From the NCBI GenBank assembly GCA_043101835.1, contig JBICHM010000301.1, forward strand, positions 1 through 10,804: a stretch of 10,804 nt of DNA, in the 5' to 3' direction. Shown piece after piece: positions 1 to 6,335 of the stretch. This stretch comes from JBICHM01 sp043101835 (GTDB taxonomy: Bacteria > Planctomycetota > Phycisphaerae > Phycisphaerales > UBA1924). The position numbers and the translations under genes were made by a program. A model generated the notes under the pieces. That model was not told the origin of the DNA. It saw nothing but the letters and a program-made list of their open reading frames with translations, and did no database searches. Within the stretch, counting starts at the first letter, position 1, and every line of letters starts with the position of its first letter.

Positions 1-1203
1 AGAGGCTTCCGGCGCCGCGTCGAGGATCGACGCGCGCAAGCGCACGCCCATCAGTTCAGGCTCAATCGCCGACAATTGTTCGGCCTGGAACTCGGCGATG
101 CGCTCGGCCTCGGCCCGCGCCTGGTCCGCCGCTTGCCGCTGCTGCGCCTCGCCGAGCGCGAAGGTCGTCGTGCCGACCAAGCCGCCGGCAAGCGCGATGA
201 AAGTCGCGACGACGCCGCCGACAAGGGCCTTGTTGCGTCGCGCGAACTTCTGCAACTGGTACGAGGCGCTTGGCGGGCGAGCAGCGATCGGCTCGTCCTG
301 CAGAAAACGACGCAGATCCGCCGCGAATGCGCTCGCTGACGCATAGCGTCGGTCCTTCTCTTTCGCGAGCGCCGTGCCGACGATCGTCTCAATGTCGCCG
401 CGCAACGCGCGGCTGACCGAAGAGAGACTCGTTGGCTCCTCCTCCTGGATGATCCGGGCGGCCTCCGCGATCATCTTTTGCCTCAGATCGTAGGGGAGCC
501 GGTCAGTCAGCAGCTCATAGAGCACAACGCCGAGCGCGTACACATCGCTGCGCGTGTCGAGGTCGCCCGGATCGCCGGCGACCTGTTCGGGGGACATGTA
601 CGGCACCGTGCCGATCAACTGCCCGATGTCCGTCTGCATCGTGACCGACTGCACATCGGCGTCCGTCAGGCGGGCGACGCCGAAATCGAGCACCTTGGGC
701 TCGCCGTCGGGTGTCACGAGGATGTTGCCGGGCTTCAGGTCGCGGTGGATGACGCCCTTTCCGTGCGCATGCTGGACGGCGTCGCAGACTTTGGCGAAGA
801 GGGCGAGCCGGTCGCGCACGCTGAGGCCGCGCGCGGCCGCGTGCTTCGTCAGCGGCTGGCCATCCACCAGTTCCATAGCAAAGTACGGCTGCGCGCCCGC
901 GCCCTCATCCAGCGTTCCGGCGTCGTAGACCTGCGCGATGCCCGGGTGCTTCAGCCGGCCGAGGACATCCGCCTCGAGTTCGAATCGTCGCAGTTGCTCC
1001 GAAGTCGGCACGCCGGCGCGGATGACCTTGAGGGCGACTTCACGAGCGGGCTTCTCCTGCCGGGCGCGGTAGACGACGCCCATGCCGCCCTCGCCGATGA
1101 CGCTGAGAATCTCGTAGCGGTCGATCCGCTCCGGCGGACGCGCGTGGGTGGGCGCATCTGGCCCGACCGAGGCCGTCGGCTGCTCGCTCTCATGGTCCGG
1201 CAT
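1..1203 (-). CDS. Membrane Ser/Thr protein kinase (Hanks type), C-terminus cut off by the window edge
   Basis: Reading from ATG at 1203, 401 codons stay open to the window edge, so the 3' end is missing. All main kinase motifs are visible: glycine loop GEGGMGVV (about 37-44), VALKV with lysine 59, catalytic loop HRDLKPGN (153-160), DFG (173-175) and SPE in place of APE (204-206). These residues predict an active kinase that phosphorylates Ser/Thr on proteins, with the kinase domain in the cytoplasm. A hydrophobic segment at about 327-346 follows ARRNK and probably crosses the inner membrane. After it comes a Glu/Ala-rich linker (GEAQQRQAADQARAEAERIAEFQAEQ). In planctomycete kinases of this type the linker usually leads to TPR repeats outside; here that part lies beyond the window. 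The start is supported by a GGGGGGAT purine run about 7 nt upstream. The gene is separate from the VOC gene upstream (116 bp gap). Kinase identity is secure; target unknown. Confidence 0.92.
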   Translation of the reverse strand, partial: MPDHESEQPTASVGPDAPTHARPPERIDRYEILSVIGEGGMGVVYRARQEKPAREVALKVIRAGVPTSEQLRRFELEADVLGRLKHPGIAQVYDAGTLDEGAGAQPYFAMELVDGQPLTKHAAARGLSVRDRLALFAKVCDAVQHAHGKGVIHRDLKPGNILVTPDGEPKVLDFGVARLTDADVQSVTMQTDIGQLIGTVPYMSPEQVAGDPGDLDTRSDVYALGVVLYELLTDRLPYDLRQKMIAEAARIIQEEEPTSLSSVSRALRGDIETIVGTALAKEKDRRYASASAFAADLRRFLQDEPIAARPPSASYQLQKFARRNKALVGGVVATFIALAGGLVGTTTFALGEAQQRQAADQARAEAERIAEFQAEQLSAIEPELMGVRLRASILDAAPEAS

Positions 1204-1293
1204 AACTGATCCCCCCTCAGGGTCAGGGGAGATTCTGCAGGATGCCACGCGGATCGCAAGGGGCTGGGCCCGGATTCGGGCCGCGCCCCCCGG

Positions 1294-1313
1294 CTCCCGC
1301 TTCGGGGCGGGAG
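1294..1313 (-). terminator. GC-rich hairpin just after the VOC gene
   Basis: A perfect 7-bp stem (CTCCCGC/GCGGGAG) with a 6-nt loop lies 6 bp past the stop codon of the VOC gene. No T-run follows on the minus strand, so it may only stabilise the 3' end or act weakly. The position supports termination; the missing U-tract argues against a canonical intrinsic terminator. Confidence 0.3.
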
Positions 1314-1319
1314 GCAGCG

Positions 1320-1802
1320 TCACTCCGGCTTCGGCACGTGCTGATCGATAAGGATCGGGTTCCCATCGGGATCAACAATCACGAAACTCGCCGGGCCCGT
1401 GGAATCGGGGGCGGCCGTGGTGACGGGCTCTATGCCTGCCTCGCGCACGCGCGCCTGCAAGTCGCGCACATCATCGAAGTCTTCGAGCGTGTTGGAGTTG
1501 CGGTCCCAGCCGGGATTGAAGGTGAGGATGTTCCTGTCGAACATCCCCTGGAACAGCCCGATGGTGCTGGTCTCGTTCTGCAGGATGACGTAGTGCTGCT
1601 CGTCGCCGCCGACGAGGCGGAAGCCGAGTTTCTCGTAGAAGGCGCGTGACGCGCCGAGATCCTTGACGGCGAGGCTGACTGAGAAGTTGCCGAAGTTCAT
1701 GGAACGCTGTCCCCCGTGAGCCGGCGCGTCGGGCCGGGCTGCGATTGCGACTGATGCGCCGGTGATGACGCCGATGAGCAGTGTGAGCGTGGTGCGTCGC
1801 AT
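1320..1802 (-). CDS. VOC (glyoxalase/bleomycin-resistance fold) protein with N-terminal signal-like segment
   Basis: This 160-residue protein has one VOC module at about 36-156. It shows the usual opening strand and helix (FSVSLAVKDLGASRAFYEKLGF, broken here as FSVSLAVKDLG and ASRAFYEKLGF) and the closing strand motif FVIVDPDGNPILIDQH. VOC proteins cover glyoxalases, dioxygenases and antibiotic-binding proteins, and many are uncharacterised; the substrate cannot be read here. Residues 1-22 (MRRTTLTLLIGVITGASVAIAA) look like an export signal, which is unusual because most VOC proteins are cytoplasmic. Two starts are possible. ATG at 1802 has GGGGAA close upstream; an internal ATG at 1700 (residue 35) has GGGGGA 9 nt upstream and would give a 126-residue cytoplasmic form starting exactly at the domain. 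The gene lies 103 bp after the LysR gene, beyond a hairpin, so it probably has its own promoter. Fold is sure, location and function are not. Confidence 0.85.
   Translation of the reverse strand: MRRTTLTLLIGVITGASVAIAARPDAPAHGGQRSMNFGNFSVSLAVKDLGASRAFYEKLGFRLVGGDEQHYVILQNETSTIGLFQGMFDRNILTFNPGWDRNSNTLEDFDDVRDLQARVREAGIEPVTTAAPDSTGPASFVIVDPDGNPILIDQHVPKPE
1710..1715 (-). promoter_or_regulatory. Internal Shine-Dalgarno-like site for a shorter VOC product
   Basis: On the minus strand GGGGGA stands 9 nt before the internal ATG at 1700-1698. It could drive a leaderless-in-signal, cytoplasmic version of the VOC protein, or mark the true start if the upstream ATG is not used. In a GC-rich genome such purine runs also occur by chance. 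Confidence 0.3.
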
Positions 1803-1874
1803 GTGATTCCCCGTTTCCGTGGCTTGATTTCAGGTCGCCGCGATGATGTGCAGCGTAGCGGGTGGGGCCGGGGG

Positions 1875-1896
1875 CACGGCGAGCGAACTCGCCGTG
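1875..1896 (-). terminator. Perfect 9-bp hairpin after the LysR gene; also a repeat-like sequence
   Basis: CACGGCGAG and CTCGCCGTG form a perfect 9-bp stem around a 4-nt loop (CGAA on the plus strand, TTCG on the minus strand, the transcript sense of the LysR gene). It starts 9 bp past the LysR stop codon. A UUCG loop on a GC stem is very stable in RNA, but no T-run follows. A near-identical hairpin occurs at 10688-10710, so this may be a dispersed repeat used as a 3' end structure. Confidence 0.55.
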
Positions 1897-1905
1897 GCGG
1901 CCGCA

Positions 1906-2778
1906 TCACATCGCGCGCAGGTCGTCCTCGAACGCCGCGGCGCCCGGGCTTGGCATCCGGTCGCGTCGGCGGATGATCGCGAGCGTCCGCCGGATCGCGC
2001 CGTCGCGACAGGTGGCGCCGGCGCGCTGCCCTGGCAGGGCGTGGCGGCTGACGAGGCCGACGCCGATGCCCGCCGCGACCATGTGCTTGATCGACTCGAT
2101 CGAGCGCAGCTCCATGACGACGCTGAGCGCCACGCCGTGCTCGCTCGCGGCCTTGTCGATCACCGCGCGCACCGCGCTGCCGGCTTCGAAGCCCACCATC
2201 GGCTCGCCGGCGAGGTCCTTCCAGCGGAAGGACTTCCGCGCGCCCATCGCGTGGCCCGGCGGCGTGATGAGGCGCAGCTCGTCCTCTACCCACGGGAGCA
2301 CGAGCAGATCATCGCGCCCCGGCACATCGACGGGCAGCGTGACGAGGCCGAGGTCGAGCTCGCCCGAGAGCACGGCCTCGGCGACAGCGCGGGAGCCCGC
2401 CTCGCGCACGAAAAACCGCAGGTTGGGGTGCGCCACGCGGAAGCGGCTGACAACCGGCGGCAGCAGGTAGGTGAGCGCGGTGGCGCCGCCGCCGAGACGG
2501 ATGGAGCCGCGCTCGAGGCCGACGAGCTCGCGCACCTGCGCAACGGCTTCATCGGCGGCGCGAATTGCCTCCTCGGCCTTGGCGAGAAAAATGCGCCCGG
2601 CCTCGGTGAGCGCGACGCCGCGCCCGGTGCGGTGGAGCAGATCGGCGCCCGCCTCCGCTTCGAGCTTCTTGAGCATGGCGCTGAGCGCCGGCTGGCTGAC
2701 GCCCAGCGCCTCGGCGGCGCGCGTCATGTGCCCCGCCTCGGCGATGGCCTTGAAGTAGCGGAGGGGTGTGAGCTCCAC
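1906..2778 (-). CDS. LysR-type transcriptional regulator
   Basis: The 290-residue product is a normal-length LysR regulator: an N-terminal winged helix-turn-helix (about 1-60, with MTRAAEALGVSQPALSAMLKKLE as the recognition region and LLHRTGRGVALTEAG as the wing) and a substrate-binding domain from about 90 to 288 (GSIRLGGGATALTYLLPPVV, later GIGVGLVSRHALPG). Such proteins bind DNA as oligomers and respond to a small effector. I chose GTG at 2778 because the family begins right at ELTPLRYFKAIAEAG; the open frame reaches 2907 but that extension would overlap the peptidase gene and has no LysR similarity. No good ribosome site precedes the GTG. The peptidase gene ends 11 bp upstream, so translation is probably coupled and the two genes share a transcript. 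Unlike many LysR genes it is not divergent from its neighbour, so the target is unclear. The effector is unknown. Confidence 0.9.
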   Translation of the reverse strand: MELTPLRYFKAIAEAGHMTRAAEALGVSQPALSAMLKKLEAEAGADLLHRTGRGVALTEAGRIFLAKAEEAIRAADEAVAQVRELVGLERGSIRLGGGATALTYLLPPVVSRFRVAHPNLRFFVREAGSRAVAEAVLSGELDLGLVTLPVDVPGRDDLLVLPWVEDELRLITPPGHAMGARKSFRWKDLAGEPMVGFEAGSAVRAVIDKAASEHGVALSVVMELRSIESIKHMVAAGIGVGLVSRHALPGQRAGATCRDGAIRRTLAIIRRRDRMPSPGAAAFEDDLRAM

Positions 2779-2789
2779 GGCAACGGCGC

Positions 2790-4676
2790 TCAGCGCGGCT
2801 CGAGGATGTGCTCGATCAGGTCCGTCTCCCCCTCGATCGCCTCGAAGCGCGGGTAGCGCAGCCCGCCGTCGTAGCGAATCTCGATCGGGTACACCCTGTC
2901 GCCCCATTCGACGAGCAGCGTGACCGCGCCCGTCTCGGGCGAGGCTTCGATGGCGTCGCGGAGGGCGTCGGCGCTGTAAGCCGCGTCGCCGACGGCGAGC
3001 ACCTGCATGCCGTATGCGATGCGGGCGGCGTCGGCCGGGGAGCCTGCCAGCACGCGCCGGACCTCGCCCTCGCGCGAGACGCCGAGGCCGAGCGTCAGCG
3101 CAAAGAGCCCCGCGTGATTCGCGCGACGCTCGTCGCGCTCCTGCTTGTCGGTGGGCTCGGCGGCATGCGCGATGCGCCAGCCGAGCAGCGGGGGAAGGTC
3201 GCTGGTGATCGTCGAGCCGGGGGACTCGATGTACTTCGCGATGAGCGCATCCCAGTCGGCGCCGGGGTACACCGCGCCGAGGCTCTCGACGATGTCGGCG
3301 CGCGTGTAGGTGACCGGCGAACCCCAGTCGTCGAAGGGCACGCTGTGGAAGGCGATGGCCCAGTCGTCGAGCGACTTCTCACCATCCGTGCCGCGCCGGA
3401 TGGTGGCGTCGGCGAGCATCCAGAAGAGGGCGCCCTCGCTGTAGTAGTCCTGGCGCCGGATGCGGTCGCTCCAGAGTTCGTAGCGGGCGCGGAGGTGGCG
3501 CTGCCCACGCGCGGTGTCCTCGACGCTGCGCCACGAGCGTCCCGTCTGCTGGTCGTACCCGATGAGGCGGCGCAGCAGGCTGTGGCGATAGTCGTCGGCC
3601 TTCGAGAGGCCCCCGCGCACGCTGATGACGCTGTCGTAGTAGGACGCGAGGCCCTCGTACACCCAGAGCAGCCCGGCGTCGCCATCGTCGTGGAAGGCGC
3701 GCCCGTGCAAGCCCTCCGGGCTGCGCAGCTTGCCGCTCCAGACATGCACATACTCGTGCGGCACCACACCCATCGTGCTCGCGCCGGGCTGGTCGGCGTT
3801 CATCCATTCGGACGTCGACATATCGATGAAGGTGCTGGTGTGGTGCTCGACGCCGAAGCCGGGAAAGTCATCGCCGAGCAGGATGAGGAAGTGATACTCG
3901 TCGTGCGGGTATGGGCCGAAGACCTTGTGCGCCTGCTCGATGACGCGCGCGATCTCCTGCTGGCGCGACTCGGGCAGTTCGAGGTGCTCGGCGCGCGGCG
4001 CGGCGCCGTGGAAGTAGAAGACGCCGTCGCTGCCCTCGACCGGCAGCGTGATCGTTCGGATCTGCCCCGGTGCGCCGAAGATGACGGGTGAATCGACGAA
4101 CTGTGCGAGGCTGGCGGTCTCGAAGGTGAAGGCGCCGCCGGATTCGGAAACGACCGGCAGGTCGGTGGCGATGCTCCAGCCGTCGGGCAGCACGAGCGTG
4201 GCGTCCACCTGAAGATCATCGCGATCGGCCTCGCCCGGATAGAAGGTGACGCTGTTCCAGTTCATCCCGCCGTAGCCGGGGCGGCCGTAGGTGTCGGTGC
4301 TGCGGCTGTTCACCCAGGGCTGGTTGGCGATGTAGGTGTACTCGGCGCGGATGCGCGCCGTCTTCTCGGGCACGCGCACGGTGATGCGGAAGGGGTCGCG
4401 CGGGTCGCGGTCCCACTCGAGGGCGTCGCCGTCGTCGTCAAACACGAAGAAATCGACGACGTTCCAGATCGGGCCGCTGGGGTTGTGATTGCCGGGCAAC
4501 CACTCGACGTAGCGGAGGTCGAGGTCACCGGGTTGCGCAGGGACTTCCAGCGTCGCGCGCACGAGGCTGCGGTCGATATCGGTGGCGTCGGCGCGGAGGG
4601 TCATCTGCGCGTGGGCGGCGCAGCCGGCGAGGAGGGTGTAGAGCGCGACGGTCGCGGCGCAGGCGGCTCGGGGCAT
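2790..4676 (-). CDS. M61-family metallopeptidase with C-terminal PDZ domain, putative lipoprotein
   Basis: The 628-residue protein matches the M61 (glycyl aminopeptidase-like) layout. A beta-rich N-terminal domain (about 25-210) is followed by a gluzincin catalytic domain with the zinc motif HEYVH at 307-311 and a third ligand in VYEGLASYY (Glu341). Also typical are GFGVEHHTS (274-281) and DYYSEGALFWMLAD (410-423). A PDZ domain lies at about 525-605 (VLAGSPADAARIAYGMQVLAVGD). Family members cleave N-terminal residues, often glycine, from peptides. The leader MPRAACAATVALYTLLAGC fits a lipobox (LAGC, Cys19), suggesting a membrane-anchored lipoprotein; signal peptidase I cleavage after AHA is the alternative. 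ATG at 4676 is chosen because AGGAG stands exactly 7 nt upstream and the leader starts there; the open frame extends to 4856 without support. All catalytic residues are present. The LysR gene follows after 11 bp. Confidence 0.93.
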   Translation of the reverse strand: MPRAACAATVALYTLLAGCAAHAQMTLRADATDIDRSLVRATLEVPAQPGDLDLRYVEWLPGNHNPSGPIWNVVDFFVFDDDGDALEWDRDPRDPFRITVRVPEKTARIRAEYTYIANQPWVNSRSTDTYGRPGYGGMNWNSVTFYPGEADRDDLQVDATLVLPDGWSIATDLPVVSESGGAFTFETASLAQFVDSPVIFGAPGQIRTITLPVEGSDGVFYFHGAAPRAEHLELPESRQQEIARVIEQAHKVFGPYPHDEYHFLILLGDDFPGFGVEHHTSTFIDMSTSEWMNADQPGASTMGVVPHEYVHVWSGKLRSPEGLHGRAFHDDGDAGLLWVYEGLASYYDSVISVRGGLSKADDYRHSLLRRLIGYDQQTGRSWRSVEDTARGQRHLRARYELWSDRIRRQDYYSEGALFWMLADATIRRGTDGEKSLDDWAIAFHSVPFDDWGSPVTYTRADIVESLGAVYPGADWDALIAKYIESPGSTITSDLPPLLGWRIAHAAEPTDKQERDERRANHAGLFALTLGLGVSREGEVRRVLAGSPADAARIAYGMQVLAVGDAAYSADALRDAIEASPETGAVTLLVEWGDRVYPIEIRYDGGLRYPRFEAIEGETDLIEHILEPR

Positions 4677-4683
4677 CGACGGT

Positions 4684-4688
4684 CTCCT
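4684..4688 (-). promoter_or_regulatory. Shine-Dalgarno site of the M61 peptidase gene
   Basis: AGGAG on the minus strand, 7 nt before the ATG at 4676. It decides the start against the 60-codon upstream extension of the reading frame. Confidence 0.75.
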
Positions 4689-4739
4689 GGAGGTCGGCGG
4701 TCGGCCTGAGCCTAGCGGGGCGGGCGCGCCGCCGAAAGA

Positions 4740-4780
4740 ACGACGCCCCGGGCGCGGGAGGGATGCGTCCGGGGCGTCGT
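4740..4780 (-). terminator. Intrinsic terminator closing the sigma/anti-sigma/PDZ operon
   Basis: A perfect 12-bp stem (4740-4751 with 4769-4780; ACGACGCCCCGG on the minus strand) encloses a 17-nt loop. On the minus strand it is followed by TCTTTC, a short T-rich tail. It lies 60 bp past the stop of the second PDZ gene and about 64 bp before the peptidase start, so it should separate the two transcription units. The tail is weaker than in textbook terminators, as is common in GC-rich genomes. The palindrome would also form on the other strand, but no plus-strand gene ends here. Confidence 0.65.
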
Positions 4781-4840
4781 CATGGAGCTGCATCGCACGG
4801 GGAGCGGCCCCGGCGACGCGGCGTGGGTGTCGGCGGCCGA

Positions 4841-6250
4841 TCAGTCGTCGCAGCAATCGCAGTTGCAGGCGCCGCCCTTGGCGCTCATGCCGCCAGCCAT
4901 GCCGGTGAGGATGCCCTCGATCTTCGCGAGGCGCTCCTCGATGCGGGCGAGCCGGTCGGCGCCGCCGTGGTCACTGAAGAACATCGCGTTCCCGCCGGGC
5001 GCCATCGGGGCGCGCGGTGCGCGGGGCGCCTCCGGTGCGCGGAGGCGGAAGACGTTGCCGTAGGCCTTGGCGTCCGGCGGCTCGGGGAAGAAGAGCACAT
5101 CGCCGCCGTGGCCCTTGCGGAGGAACTCGATCTCGGGGAGTTCGATATCGACGTCGATCTCCTCGAGCGCCTCGGCCGCGCGGGCCATGGCCTCCTCGAT
5201 TTCCTTCTGCGTCTCGGCGTCGATCTCGATGCGCATCTCGCGCAGCCCGTCGAGGCACTTGGCGAGCTCGCCCTGGTCCTTGAGCTCGCGCATGATCCGA
5301 TGCTGACGCTCCTTCACCGCGTCCTGCTCGGCGTGCATGCGGTGCTTGAGCTCTTCGACACGCTCGTGCACGGCGCGTTCGCGCTCGCGGAGCACGCGGG
5401 CGCGCATGTCGCTGTCCGCCTTCGGCGCCTCGCGCTCGACCCCGACGCGGGCGCGCGCCTGGTCTTCCTCCTCGTTGGCGCCGCGACCCCAGCGCGACGC
5501 CTCCTCGAACTCGCGCAGGAACGCCTCGGGAACGGGCGGGGCCTCGACGCCCTCGGCGGGCTTCAGACGCACGGCGAACCGCTCCTTCTCGCCGCCGCGG
5601 AGGACGTACACCTTCACCTCGTCGCCGGGCTTCTTCTCGCCGAGCACGGCGCGGATCGTCTCGAGGTCGCCCTGCGGCTTCTCGCCGATGCCCACGATGA
5701 TGTCGTGGGCCTTGATGCCGGCTTCCGCGGCGCCGCTCTCGGGCGCCACGCCGACGACGAGAATCGACTTCTCGGGGTCGACCTTCAGCTGCCTGGCCGT
5801 GGCCGGATCGACTTCCTCGAGCATCACGCCCAGCACCCCGCGCCGGCCCGTGACCACGCCGCGGGGCGCATCGCCGGCGCCCTCGATGAGGCGGTTGAGC
5901 TCGATGACGCGCTCGTCGGCCTCGCCGCCGTCGCCGCCGATGCGGAAGTTCACGCCGCCCTCGCCGCTGGGGCGCATGAAGAAGCGGGCCTTCGTCTCGC
6001 CGTCGGCGCCCTTGATGCGCCACAGACCGTTCTTCGTCTCGACCTGCTCGGAGGCGACTTCCTTGCCGTTGAGGAAGATCTGCGGCTTGCCGTCCTTGAT
6101 GATGATCTTGACGACGCTCTCGCCATCGGCGACCTCGTAGGTCGCGACGTTGACGGTCTTCGACTCGGTGTGCGGATGCTCACCGGCGAACGCTGCGCCG
6201 GCGACGCACACGAGCGCCGCGGCGCCGGTGAGAAGGGTCCTGCTGAACAT
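4841..6250 (-). CDS. Exported PDZ-domain and coiled-coil protein with Cys-rich C-terminus, no protease domain
   Basis: The 469-residue product begins with a signal peptide (MFSRTLLTGAAALVCVAGAAFA, likely cut before GEHPH). A beta-rich N-terminal part (about 30-110, with IIIKDGKPQIFLNGKEV) is followed by one PDZ domain (about 138-230: GVLGVMLEEVDPATARQL, SGAAEAGIKAHDIIVGIGEKP), a charged region predicted to be a long coiled coil (about 281-367), a Pro-Ala-Arg repeat (APRAPRAPMAP, about 408-418), a second short helix (ADRLARIEERLAKIEGIL) and the end ACNCDCC (Cys462, 464, 466, 467). No HtrA-type catalytic triad or other enzyme motif is visible, so it is probably a binding or scaffold protein in the envelope. 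ATG at 6250 is preferred over an upstream GTG at 6259 because GGGAG is 8 nt before it. It is the last gene of the sigma-factor operon, 85 bp after the other PDZ gene. Its partner is unknown. Confidence 0.8.
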   Translation of the reverse strand: MFSRTLLTGAAALVCVAGAAFAGEHPHTESKTVNVATYEVADGESVVKIIIKDGKPQIFLNGKEVASEQVETKNGLWRIKGADGETKARFFMRPSGEGGVNFRIGGDGGEADERVIELNRLIEGAGDAPRGVVTGRRGVLGVMLEEVDPATARQLKVDPEKSILVVGVAPESGAAEAGIKAHDIIVGIGEKPQGDLETIRAVLGEKKPGDEVKVYVLRGGEKERFAVRLKPAEGVEAPPVPEAFLREFEEASRWGRGANEEEDQARARVGVEREAPKADSDMRARVLRERERAVHERVEELKHRMHAEQDAVKERQHRIMRELKDQGELAKCLDGLREMRIEIDAETQKEIEEAMARAAEALEEIDVDIELPEIEFLRKGHGGDVLFFPEPPDAKAYGNVFRLRAPEAPRAPRAPMAPGGNAMFFSDHGGADRLARIEERLAKIEGILTGMAGGMSAKGGACNCDCCDD

Positions 6251-6258
6251 GATCGTCA

Positions 6259-6263
6259 CTCCC
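6259..6263 (-). promoter_or_regulatory. Shine-Dalgarno site deciding the start of the second PDZ gene
   Basis: GGGAG on the minus strand ends 8 nt before ATG at 6250. A GTG at 6259 overlaps this site and so is an unlikely start. Confidence 0.6.
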
Positions 6264-6312
6264 GTGTGGTGGTGTGCGTTGGTGTGCTGATGGATCGTCT
6301 CGTCGGAACCCG

Positions 6313-6328
6313 GACGCGCACGCGCGTC
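6313..6328 (-). other. Small palindrome between the two PDZ genes
   Basis: GACGCGC and GCGCGTC are 2 nt apart, 7 bp past the stop of the first PDZ gene. In RNA it could form a short hairpin (about 6 bp with a 4-nt loop). With no T-run it is more likely a processing or stability element inside the operon than a terminator. It could also be chance in GC-rich DNA. Confidence 0.25.
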
Positions 6329-6335
6329 GGATCCG

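Noticed and set aside
478..1209. 243-codon plus-strand frame opposite the kinase gene
   Set aside because: The minus strand carries all kinase motifs in order, so this is a shadow.
2779..2907. 43-codon N-terminal extension of the LysR frame
   Set aside because: It overlaps the end of the peptidase gene and has no LysR similarity; the family starts at the GTG at 2778.
2808..4091. 427-codon plus-strand frame opposite the M61 peptidase gene
   Set aside because: Antisense shadow; the minus strand has clear HEYVH and PDZ motifs.
4841..6250. HtrA/DegP-type serine protease
   Set aside because: Only the PDZ domain is present; no trypsin-like domain or GNSGG motif is found in this gene or in the other PDZ gene.
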